64,000 nt of DNA from Sabethes cyaneus (Eukaryota > Arthropoda > Insecta > Diptera > Culicidae), in NCBI RefSeq assembly GCF_943734655.1, contig NC_071355.1, positions 210,203,103 through 210,267,102 on the forward strand. The letters are read 5' to 3'. Positions within the stretch are counted from its first letter, which is position 1, and each line of letters starts with the position of its first letter. The position numbers and the translations under genes were made by a program. Under the pieces are notes generated by a model. That model was not told the DNA's origin. It saw nothing but the letters and a program-made list of their open reading frames with translations, and ran no database searches. Positions 46,084-55,859 of the stretch are shown piece by piece.

Positions 46084-46544
46084 AACTGGTATTTAAAATT
46101 TCTTATAATTATTTCGCCGAAAAACGTCGATAAAATCGAACAAACAATAATGGGTTACTTTATGGAAGCTCTTTTGTCGCAAGTTTTCTGAGTCTGCTTT
46201 GATAAGCAAGAGGTCGTGGATTCGAAATTTATTAGAATCAGGCCATTTGATGTCAAAGTGAACATTGGAATGGGTTTATTCTCAGGCCGCTTATTACCTT
46301 TCCTTCGTGCCTAAATCTATATTACCCCGATGAAGCCTCTTTGACAGTCCAAAAGTCACTCTTGTGTAGCTAGTGACTGGTCAGAGGAATGTAATGAGAA
46401 CTCTCCAGGAACGGGTATAGTTAGAGATAGCGTTGGCGTATGAAGAACAAGTTTGATAAAGTAGAACAAGCTTTGAAGAAAGAGTAAAATTCAATACCAC
46501 AAGCACGCAAAAGGCAAAAGTTTGGGCTTAAACATCTTTCAATT

Positions 46545-46712
46545 CCTAGATCCTTCTTTATCGATGGACTTCGCAGCCGGTTGTTAGAGTACAGGACACT
46601 TACGGGGCTAGTGAATAATCCTTCTGACTCTTAACTGGACAGCACCGCTTAGCCGAGATTCGAACATACAATGACTGGCTTGTGAGTGCATCGTACCTCG
46701 GAACGAACTGAG
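46545..46712 (-). mobile_element. tRNA-derived SINE, type B, copy 3
   Basis: On the minus strand: box A TTCGTTCCGAGGTA near 46,705, box B GTTCGAATCTCGGC near 46,660, then CTGTACTCTAACAACCGGCT and GCGAAGTCCATCGATAAAGA. Contains CATTGTATG just before box B, the place where copy 4 has a satellite. Confidence 0.8.
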
Positions 46713-46827
46713 CAGACATTTATAATAAGCGTATCAACGTCACACGCATTAAAGATTGACAGAAGTAAGCGGAGGAGGAAAGCCAGGTTGGGAGTCGAGG
46801 TCAACTCAGCCAATACGAAGTACCTAC

Positions 46828-47025
46828 ATCAGCCACGTAGCCAGAGGTGGGGGCCAGGAGCCCTATCTTGGCTTCTAATGCATTATATGCATATCTTTCT
46901 GCTTATAAATATAATACATCACAATAAATTTAACGTATTGTAGTTCTAAATGCAAAAATATGCATATAAAACAGTTAAAATCAAAATTGGGCCCCCGCCC
47001 CCCCTTCTGGCTACGTGGCTGACCT
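46828..47025. mobile_element. MITE with TCAGCCACGTAGCCAGA ends
   Basis: TCAGCCACGTAGCCAGAGG and TTCTGGCTACGTGGCTGA are inverted, each followed inward by a G/C run (GGGGGCC / GGGCCCCCGCCC). About 198 bases, AT-rich centre. Confidence 0.82.
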
Positions 47026-47387
47026 ACATGGTAACGAGCAGAAAATGTGGCGACTCAAAAGTGCTACCCAATACGTATTTTTCTTGAATAGTAGCTTATT
47101 CAACCGTTGTATAGCAAGTTACCGGGTAACAAGCGCTTAATTAGCTGTTATTCAACAGAAATGTTTGTGGGGTAGTTAGGTTTTATGCATCTATATTGAG
47201 CAATTTAGCATGTAAAAGAACATTTTTGTTGCAAAATCGTTCGCGTAAAATCCATAAACAGAGTAATTTAGTACAGTAAAAGCGGTGTGAAGACGACCTA
47301 ATTTTCTTCTCTGACATTTTATTCTATTGGTAACAATCACGCTACTCAATTGCATGTTACATGAGTTTGATTCACATTTATTAGTAC

Positions 47388-47612
47388 ACGGGTAGAAATT
47401 TGATCTCCAAAATGCGCAAATTGACTCTTGAATTCAGGTTTCTAGCTTATATTTTATGAAAATACACCATGATTAATAATCAGGATATCACGAATTACTT
47501 GCAGTACAACACAACGCTAAATCATGAACTATTATTCATGATTTTGTGCTGCCTGATATGGAAGTTCAGTCATGATGGTAGCGGAATCGGTTTTTTTTTT
47601 CGTGTAGCAATC
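47388..47612. mobile_element. MITE family 2 copy
   Basis: Starts TACACGGGTAGAAATT, ends TTTTTTCGTGTA, and shares ATGAAAATACACCATGA, GCAGTACAACACAACGC and CATGAACTATTATTCATGAT with 62,637-62,893. A deletion near the right removes about 40 bases relative to that copy. Confidence 0.85.
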
Positions 47613-48724
47613 TAATTATGTCTAATTCGGGTTCCTCATCAAAGTACCGGTGGATTGAACAATTTTGTCCACAGATACCTTTAATCCAATGAATACCATA
47701 ATCAAAAACTCCCAACATAGGAAAATACTGACCCCACCCACCATCAATCAGACCAACGTGACAATCCGCGAAATTATGAACCGATTGATTGGCGTGCCAC
47801 AATTAATTCGCCGTAGAGTCTGGCCAGCCAGCCAGCCAGCGAGCGCGGTCAATTAATCTCCGCAAATAGTTTTCCGCAGTATCAACGGTTCCGCGGAAGC
47901 CTCGGGAGAATTCGCACCACTGCGTCCTGGTGTGCAACCAGTGACCGGACCAGCCGGCCAGCCGGTCGTAACTCTTCCGGCATTTGACGCCTGAACTGGT
48001 GACGTGCTGACAACCAGCTGCGTGACATTCAGCTGAGAGGAAAGTGAATTATTCCGCTAGGCTTCTACCACGTTTGTAATACTTTAATTACCTCGAGATA
48101 AACCTAGAATGGACTTTCACCGTCCGAAAATATCTCACCATCAGCACTGTAAATGTAACGCATCAATAAACAGTTCAAAAAATAAACGTCGTCATCCGAC
48201 GTCAGTCAGTCATCAGACCAGGTTATGTACACTGCCTCCATCAAGTGGTTCTATATAGCTACAATACATCACATGGCATCGAAGATGAAGCAATGGCTGG
48301 AGACCAATAAATAAAAGTTCTTTACACGTTTTCCCTCCCACGCCCGCAGCAGGACAAGAAAACCCTGATATTACGTTGGCAATCTATAAATTATGATTTG
48401 ATGAAATTGATATACCACCCATCGTCAAGAACACACACACAGATACTGATGTATCATCATAACCGATGTCGTCTGGCTCTATCCAACCCGCCGAATGGAC
48501 GATCCAAATCGGGGAGGTGTAACGATATAACAAATGTCAATATTTCAGATATAAATATCTCGACAGGAAAATCGATATCGGGCACGTGCTTGCGTCACCG
48601 TCCATCGATGTATTGGAACCACCAGAAAATTGAGTTTTGATTTCTCCCTCGTAGGTATAGGTCAAACTATAGTTCTACAGCGCATGCAAAACTCGTAAGG
48701 TTTCGACTTGTTACGTACACTTAC

Positions 48725-49010
48725 TTGACCGCTCTTGTCCATCTCGTTGTTGGTCAGTTTAACCTTCTCGAAGGAGATGACCTGCTTGCGTAGTGCTTCC
48801 GCTCCCAGTGGAGTATCCGGATGGGCATAAAGTCGTGGCGGGGGAGGAGGATCCGCTTTGCCGGCCACCAGCCACGACGATCGGTGGTAAGCATACCGAT
48901 AGCGGCGGTTATCCATCGGAACGATATCCAGCAGAACCACGTACCGATCGGCTGGACTGGACTGCCGAAGTGGACCGGAAAATGAAACTCGTACCGTTGG
49001 AAACATCCGT
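48725..49010 (-). CDS. mid: T-box transcription factor (H15/midline type), internal exon: N-terminal half of T-box
   Basis: This exon encodes about 95 residues of the DNA-binding T-box of a nuclear transcription factor. Visible landmarks in order are RMFPTVRVSFSG, DRYVVLLDIVPMD, RRYRYAYHRSSWLVAGKAD, RLYAHPDTPLGAEAL and FEKVKLTNNEMDKSGQ, all standard T-box blocks. On the minus strand the acceptor is tctatttcag before ACGGATG, so the first base completes a codon begun in a missing upstream exon (expected Arg). The donor is CAA|GTAAGT after the Gln codon, phase 0. The next exon lies 13.4 kb downstream and continues the domain without gap. Family knowledge: H15 and midline are the insect Tbx20 relatives acting in segment, heart and neural patterning. 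Whether this is the mid or the H15 paralogue is not decidable here. The T-box N-terminus was not found in the window. Confidence 0.93.
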
Positions 49011-50309
49011 CTGAAATAGAAAATAAAAGTGGCTTTAGTTAGTGAACTAGTTGGGCCAGACGCACCTGTTGAATTTATGTCTAAATAATCAACATCGACA
49101 GTTTTTCAAGTGAAAACCTAATCGAACAAACATTCCATTCTTTAATTAACCTTAAACAGAAAAGCCCAACCATGAAACTACACCGTGTACTTTGATAACG
49201 ATCTCTGTTGTTTCTGGACCTGGCGCCGAAGGCGCTCTGCGCCCGAGCCCTCCTTTCCGATCACCGGATAAGAATCGCCAAGGATGGAAGCAACGAAAAA
49301 CAAAACAACCACATCAAAACATCAGCTTTTCGATAGCGCGAAACAAACTTCGACGCGATATCAAAACGATGTTATAAATGTACTCATAACGACTAAAGCA
49401 GCAGCCGCATTTAAACACCTTGCTGCCACCACCGCCGCACCACCAGCGTCGCGTCGTTGCTGTCGTCATTGAGTGGACCTTACATGAGCAACCGCGCCGC
49501 TTAATGTATTTAGTGTTTCGAGCAACAAGGAAAAAGGGTCGCTCTAGGAATGACGCGAGGAAAAGGGTCAAAACTGGTTCCGGACGAAGCGTGTTTTACT
49601 CGTGTAAATGCGAGCGATTTAGAGGGATAAGATAAGGGAGCCAATTCCAGCGCCCATTCCGCGCCCGACTTCTGGACCTTTTCGGTTTGCTTGGCTTGGA
49701 AGGTTCGTACCTAATGTAGGCCTTTTCGTATGTGTTTAAGAGTTAAGCGAGCCAGTGAAATTAAGGTGCTGAAATTGTAGATACCGTGGGGTATTGCGCC
49801 ATTCGCTGGGGTGGGCTTCCTTGCTTTCTCTATGCTTTTTTCTCAATTTTCTCCGAACTGGCATTTTACCACACCCTACCTGTGAGGTCGGGTTTGTATA
49901 AGAATATCAAAAGGTAAAGGCATCTATTCAGCACATAGTTAGCGTTAGTAATTTGCATGAAAATTGATTGAAGTTGTATCGTAAGATATGTTATCACGGA
50001 CGGTTTTGAGCAGGATAGGTCGTAATTGAAGGAGAATATTCCTTTTCGTTTCATATAAATTTGTGTTTAGGCTGAATTCAACTCAAATGAGTAAAAAAGC
50101 TTTGATATCATTTGGAATAAGAGGTGTTTTAATTAATAGAACCGTTGAAGTTATGTTCATGTTCTGTTTGCGAACTTTACTGTACTATTATACCGTAATC
50201 AGATATCAAAGTTCACAGAATGAGAAAGTTAAATTAATGTAATTTTGGCGGAATCGAAAAAAATGCTTACTGGAATTATTTGCCTTCTATTTACAGCTTG
50301 ACAATACTG

Positions 50310-50795
50310 GCGTGCCCAGGACCCAGGCATAAAGCCATAGAAGATGGAGTACCAACCTTTCAAAACTATGGTTTGGCCTGGTTTATCACAAAAATAGAGA
50401 TTAGGTAATAAATTCCACATTACAAGAGCAACATGTGAAATAGGCCTATGTGCAAATGAGAGATTCTTTTCGTGTCTCCTGTCTTTCGCTTATCACGGCG
50501 ATGCAAATGCACTTTAATGGATTAATTCTGCATGAAACGGTTGCTGGCGTTGTTGTTGCAAGCTATTGGTAACAAAAAATTGCATTGGAATGCATTCATG
50601 TCGCCGTAGTAAACGCAAGAGAGGAAAGACAAAGAGAATCCCTCATTTGCACATATGCCCTTTTCACATGTTGCTCTTGTAATGCGGAATTTATTACCTA
50701 ATCACTATTTTTGTGATAAACCTGGCCAAACCATAGTTTTGAAAGGTCGGTACTCCATCTTCTATGGCTTTATGCTTGGGCACGCCATAAGTTAC
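50310..50795. mobile_element. Palindromic element family 3, long-armed copy
   Basis: Arms of about 150 bases are inverted copies: TATGGTTTGGCCTGGTTTAT, ACAAAAATAG, AAATTCC.CATTACAAGAGC on the left and their complements on the right. Outer ends are CTGGCGTGCCCAGG / GCTTGGGCACGCC. The centre holds GCATGAAACGGTTGCTGGCG, as at 37,690. Confidence 0.82.
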
Positions 50796-50825
50796 ACCAT
50801 GAAAATTTTTTAACAATAAATTTTA

Positions 50826-52963
50826 CAGGTATACCTCGATAGGACGTACACCCGCGTATCGTTTAGCGTACGTACTATCGAAACGTACGTAATATCGAAT
50901 CACAATTTTCAATGTAAAGTATTATTTTTATTATGCTAAATATTGTCTAAAATTTCCAAATTTTAAGATATAATAAAATAAATAATCATCTTGGGAGCGC
51001 TAGGGTGCTATATCTCTACATATTTGCGTTGGTAAGAGAAAATGCTTATCAACTTAGGGACCAATTACTTCAAGAAATGGTTTATTGGTTCACTGTTCCT
51101 GGTTTTTGCTGTCAGGTATTGTGACCAGTTAGCAATGTGTGATTATCTACGTCTTTATGAAAATTGCCAACAATTTGAAATGGTTTCGCAATGGTCAATG
51201 TTCCTAACTTAATTCCAATGATTATTGAAGCAAATTTTTATTCTCAGTTTTCGTTAATAGTGCTGAGGTGTTCAAATTCGGAATATTTTATTGCAAGGGA
51301 TCAGCATCGTTTGCTTTCGTGTCTCGTTCGTTGCAAAATCTTTGATAACAAAATTTTTCCGGAGCCGTGACAATTACCCAGTTTTAAATTCGAGCCAGTA
51401 GTTTGGACTTTGGAATAGTAGTTTGCATTGTAATTTACAAATTATTGACTCAAGTGAAATGCCGAAGTCGCAGAGCAGCCAATTTTTATATGTAACGGTT
51501 TGTAAACGAATTAGAAAGCGTGATTTTGATGACCACCTCGACATCTTTATCTTGATTTTGCGAGAAACCTCATCCTCATCTAACAAGACGGATGCAATAT
51601 TATTCGCCCACACAGTAGATTCGCGCGGGACTGGTTTATGTTTTGCTTACGGAAATAAATATCCAAGGCATAATATTCATATCATTGAAACGAATTCAGG
51701 CCCAAATACGTCGCATACGTTTTCTAGACGACTATTTGTTTACAATGGTGATCGCGAAAAGTTGAGATGAAATGTAATCGCTGACGCGTTGTTTCGTTGG
51801 ATCATATCATCTACCAAGATGAACCCTGATCTGTACCTTACTAACATAAATCCTATCCCGTGATACTTGTGGAGATGCAGTGGTACCTGTGGTCCCTAGC
51901 AACAACAAGTATCGGACTAATATTCTTTCCTTTTCCCATGTAGTACAGCCTTTTGGTCGTGGCCAGTGTCGTTATTGGTCAATTTTCAAAGGATTGAATC
52001 AGTAAAAATTGCACGAGTATGTCATGCTACTCCCAAGCACTAATTCAATTTGTTCTTTGTGCAATCTAACTGGTTCGACTAATTACGGAGTGCAACTACG
52101 GGCATTCTACTTAAGCTAAGCTAATTATAAAATAAACAATTATCTTGGTAAAATTATTTTAGAAAAAACACTACAAATGTTAAAAAATAGTTGAAAAGTA
52201 AAGCAAAAGGAATCCAAAAACATTTAGTTTTTTGCAAAATTCTCTCTCAAATTGAAAATTTACATATTTTAATCGAACAAATCTAGGTAAAGGTTTGATA
52301 CATAGTTGCCAATATAAGCTGAAATGTTCGAGTCTCGGTTAGGCGGTGCTGCTAGATAGAGTCAGTAGGATTGTTGCACTAACCCCGTAACAGCCGGCTG
52401 CGAAGTCTGCCGATAAAGAAAGGTCAAGCCTTAGAAAGATATTTAAGCCCAAGACTATGCTTTATGGGACCAAAATTGGTCATGAAAATCGCCATAAGAG
52501 TACAATAAAACTCACATTGTTGCTTGGGTAGTATCTGCAAACCAACGAATATAACATTGCCTGCTGTTCCCCCCATCGCAGTTAGAAAGATTGTGAATCG
52601 CAGAAAAGGTTAATTTTCTGAGCAAAAATCTGCAAAATCAGAATGCTTAAACAACTGTTATTTAGAACGTATATTTGATTAATTTGCTATTTAGGAATTG
52701 TTTTCAATTTTAAAATAATGGTTTTTACATAACAGAATGAACAGAAACAGAACTGATACTATTCAAAAATTTAGAATTATTGAATACGTTTTTGCTTGTA
52801 TTGACTCATAAATATTCATAAAAAAGTTTCTGCTTTATATAGAAAATAAAAAAATCATTGCAGGAAAATGTACGTACTATCGAGGCAAAATGTACGTATT
52901 ATGGAGGGTACGTATTATCGAGGGTACGTACTAACGAGGGCACGTACTATGGAGGTATACCTG
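50826..52963. mobile_element. Pogo/Tigger-like DNA transposon (CAGGTATACC ends), TA-flanked
   Basis: It starts CAGGTATACCTCGATAG and ends CTATGGAGGTATACCTG, flanked by TA. Both ends hold sub-terminal repeats of CGTACGTACTATCGA (50,850-50,900 and 52,866-52,950). The ends are like Tigger-type pogo elements. Interior: an open frame of 115 codons (51,423-51,770) not recognised as transposase, a 3' end-like repeat with TAAGCTAAGCTAA at 51,820-52,135, and a type B SINE at 52,325. So it is nonautonomous or gutted. Confidence 0.8.
52325..52460 (+). mobile_element. tRNA-derived SINE, type B, copy 2
   Basis: Box B GTTCGAGTCTCGG and the body CTAGATAGAGTCAGTAGGAT, TAACAGCCGGCTGCGAAGTC, CCGATAAAGAAAGG. 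The box A side is missing. It lies inside the 2.1 kb pogo/Tigger-like element. Confidence 0.78.
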
Positions 52964-53024
52964 TATAGAGAATGCGAAAAATATGAGTCAGTCTGGCCCC
53001 ACCCGTAAACTTTAAGCTTGATTC

Positions 53025-53945
53025 GAGATTAAATTTAAAATTAGACTTGATATTAGATTAGAATTTAGATTTGAGTTTGAGGCGAACTTGAACTTGGACT
53101 TAACGTTTTATTTAAAACTGGACTCAAATTTGAACTGGAAATTGTATTTCAAGCTGGATTACATTTTTAAATTGGAATTAAAATACGCTCGAACTAAAAC
53201 TTTAAATCGGACATAGATTGTAATTAAATTAAATTAGAAATTGGACTTAAAATTGTACTTAAATTGTGCTCGAAATTGCATTGAAAATGAGACTTCATAT
53301 TGGATTTGAAATCAGAGTTGAAATTCAAATTAATTTTAACTTCAAATTGGACTTGACATCGGATAAGATTACACATGAAATTGGACTTCTAATTACGCTT
53401 GTAATCGGAGATGAAACTGGAATCAAATAAGACCTGAAATTGCTCTTAAAATGGGATGTTTTGAGTTTTCAATTACCATTTAAATTGGTACACTATATTG
53501 GAATTGAAATATGACTGGAATTGGACTTGAAATTGGACTGAAAATTGGGCTTGAAATCGTAGTTGGGATTGAAATTGTATTAGTTATAAATTGGATTTTT
53601 AATGGAAAATATGCTGAAATTTTGAAATTTAACTAGAAATTGGGCCTCCACTGGACTAGCAGATTGCACTGTAAATAGCGTTTGATATCCCACTGACAGT
53701 TAGAATGAAATTGGAGTCCAAACAAAAATAAAATTGGAATTAAATTAGACTTGAATTTGGACTTAAAATAAGACATTGTATGGGGTAAAATCGGGCCTCA
53801 ATTGAACTTCAAATTGGACTTGGGATCGAAGGTGAAATTAGAATTAAATTAAACTCGAAATTGGACTAAAAATGAAACATTAAATTGCACACCAAATTTA
53901 ACTTGAAATGGGATTTGTAATTGAACTAGAAATCGGAGTAGAAAT
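53025..53945. repeat. Degenerate GGACTTGAAATT array (0.9 kb)
   Basis: Roughly 50 variants of GAAATTGGACTT / AAATTAGAATT in tandem with no fixed period. It is complementary to the array at 12,300; a short one of the same kind is at 59,865-59,985. Noncoding. Confidence 0.8.
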
Positions 53946-54349
53946 GTATCACCTCAAGGATTTACCTATGTATGCGAGAAAAATAACTGTAGAATCGAAA
54001 TTATTCACCGCAGCTTTCACGTATATGTTGTAAGAAGAGCCAAAAGGGGCTGGGTGGACTCGTAAGCAGTGACGCTTACGCACATTCCACGGATAGATAA
54101 GAATCCCTTCCAACATAAACATCCGGTTACTTGATCAACGATTTCGCCGTACAAACTGAACTTGCGTGATGGGGGAAAAGGGGAAGAGCGTGTTAAACTC
54201 CTATCGGGCCTTTAGGGGGTGCCATCTCCCAGGTGATTCAGGCAGATCACACACGTACGTCCTCCAGCCTTCTATTCGTTTAACACCCCTGATCTCTGGA
54301 ATATCATATGGATAGATAAATTAATATTTAGTCATGTGAAATAAATAAT

Positions 54350-54560
54350 AATGAAGTGTTCCGCAGTGCAGTTCAAAGCAGGAAAAACTGTTTAAATTTT
54401 TCAAATATTCCAACTCATGTACCAACTACTACCCTCCATGACCGTAATATGTACAATCCCAAGAACAGAACAAAAGCCTTAATGCTATTACCCCTTGAAA
54501 AAGACACCAACAAAGTGTCGAAACGTCGGGAAAACATAAAACTTCAGTCTCGATAAATTT
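54350..54560 (+). pseudogene. Penelope-type 3' relic with decayed hammerhead-like motif
   Basis: The segment TTGAAAAAGACACC-AACAAA-GTGTCGAAACGTCGGG (54,494-54,530) keeps stem II GACAC/GTGTC and GAAAC, while the CUGAUGA part has decayed to UUGAAAA. The layout AAGACACC..GTGTCGAAACGTCGG is typical of Penelope terminal repeats. No RT remains nearby. Confidence 0.5.
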
Positions 54561-54572
54561 CTCCGCAGACTG

Positions 54573-54948
54573 CCCAGCAAACCACAAATCGTATAATAAT
54601 GTATGAAAATCATCTTAAATATCGCTAAACAAACTCGAAATCGTACATAAAGCTTAATAAAGCATACGCTAGTTTACATTTATTAGTACAAAATGATAGT
54701 AACTGATTCACATACGATTTTCGTCACAGAATTGTATAGCATTATGGAACTAATCATGTTGAGTCGGATTTCATCGCATACAAATATTTATGAATGTGAA
54801 TTGTTTTCATATAATTTGCAGTACGTATATCGCCTCCAAAACAGTACGCATATGCTGGTTTCGTGCATCGAATGCGATTTTTCTAGATACATATCGCTAC
54901 ATATATCATATTTGTTACTTTGATATACGTACGAAAATGTTTGCTGGG
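54573..54948. mobile_element. MITE family 1 copy, inverted orientation
   Basis: Ends CCCAGCAAACCACA and AAATGTTTGCTGGG. About 376 bases, the same length as the copy at 6,969 and clearly related along its length in opposite orientation. Its left end abuts the Penelope-type relic that carries a hammerhead-like motif. Confidence 0.82.
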
Positions 54949-54999
54949 TGCACTGCCGAATATTAACAGTTATAAAAAGAAAAATAAGTATACGTAAAA

Positions 55000-55855
55000 T
55001 AATGAATATAATTTCATATATAGCACAGTATACTCTGGAGAAATAAACAAACATACTGATATTTAATTAAATTGGCAACACAATACACAACAGTATATAT
55101 GGAGTACATATGGACAAAAATTGGTAAATGGAGTAAAATTGGTTGGTAAATGGTTGGATAACGCATAAAACAGACCCAATTCTGGTCCCTAGCCTCTTAT
55201 CTAGCAACTCCTACCCCTATCTCCACGTGGTACCAGACGGAGTACGAGCAACCTTGACGGAGATCGGATCGGAGGACGTCGCTTCGTATTGTTTCTGTAT
55301 CGAGAGAGCCTATCTCTTGATGTGTTGAAACTAGCTGGAATACGTACATGATAATAAGTAAACATTCTAATTTCACTGCGACCAGTCGAAAAAATTATCA
55401 CAGTATAGAAGTGACAGGCACGCGCCGCTTTTTGCTTACAGTTCTAGCTGGAATAGTATGGACAAGCGATAGAGAATAAGGTGTAATTATTGATGCGTTT
55501 GTTTCACCTGAAATTCATGTAATGAAAATTGTTGAATTTTTGCACGGTTTAACCACAAAACCTACTTTAAAGATCTTGTAAGAATAGATGCAGTAGAGTT
55601 TGTTTTCAATTTTGGGAACGTTCTTCTTTGAATCCGCATTATTTGGGGAAAAGCTTTATACCTACCGAATTAAGCAGCAATCGAGAATACCAAAAACCAG
55701 TACACCTTTTGTCATGCATGGTGCTAGAATGTTGAAGCGTGTCTCTGCCGCTCCGAAGTGTGTGCGACACGACGAGCAAACGATATTTTCGTTACACTGG
55801 TATTTCTTCTCGGTGTGCGTGTACTAGAAATCTACCGCATGACTGGTCGCAAGAA
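55000..55855. other. Stretch without recognised gene
   Basis: AT-rich DNA with short open frames that match nothing known to me. Confidence 0.5.
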
Positions 55856-55859
55856 ATAA

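Larger units (their letters stand above)
45563..46145 (-). mobile_element. Penelope-derived element with inverted flanking repeats and TSD
   Basis: Two copies of a 120-base repeat flank it in inverted orientation (about 45,585-45,713 and 46,029-46,145). Each carries a hammerhead-like motif. Between them, 45,829-46,000 on the minus strand encodes LIAETFHIKIKGEDNVVNRQ and ATFKAAYDPVIKKLARE, the Penelope C-terminus as in the larger element. AATAATGGGTYACT repeats at 45,549-45,562 and 46,146-46,159 look like the target duplication. Confidence 0.85.
35356..48724 (-). other. Long TE-filled intron of the T-box gene (13.4 kb)
   Basis: The intron lies between the two T-box half exons, with GTAAGT donor and CTTCTGCAG acceptor on the minus strand. 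It holds a SINE, a Helitron-like element, palindromic elements, an RTE relic, two Penelope-derived elements and a Jockey fragment. The stretches 35,360-36,320, 36,500-37,330, 39,640-40,480 and 47,620-48,720 contain no gene or element I recognise. Confidence 0.85.

Noticed and set aside
51423..51770. 115-codon open frame, considered as a transposase or as a gypsy RNase H end (NVIADAL just after)
   Set aside because: NVIADAL is out of context, with none of the RNase H blocks before it; no DDE/DDD motif is visible.
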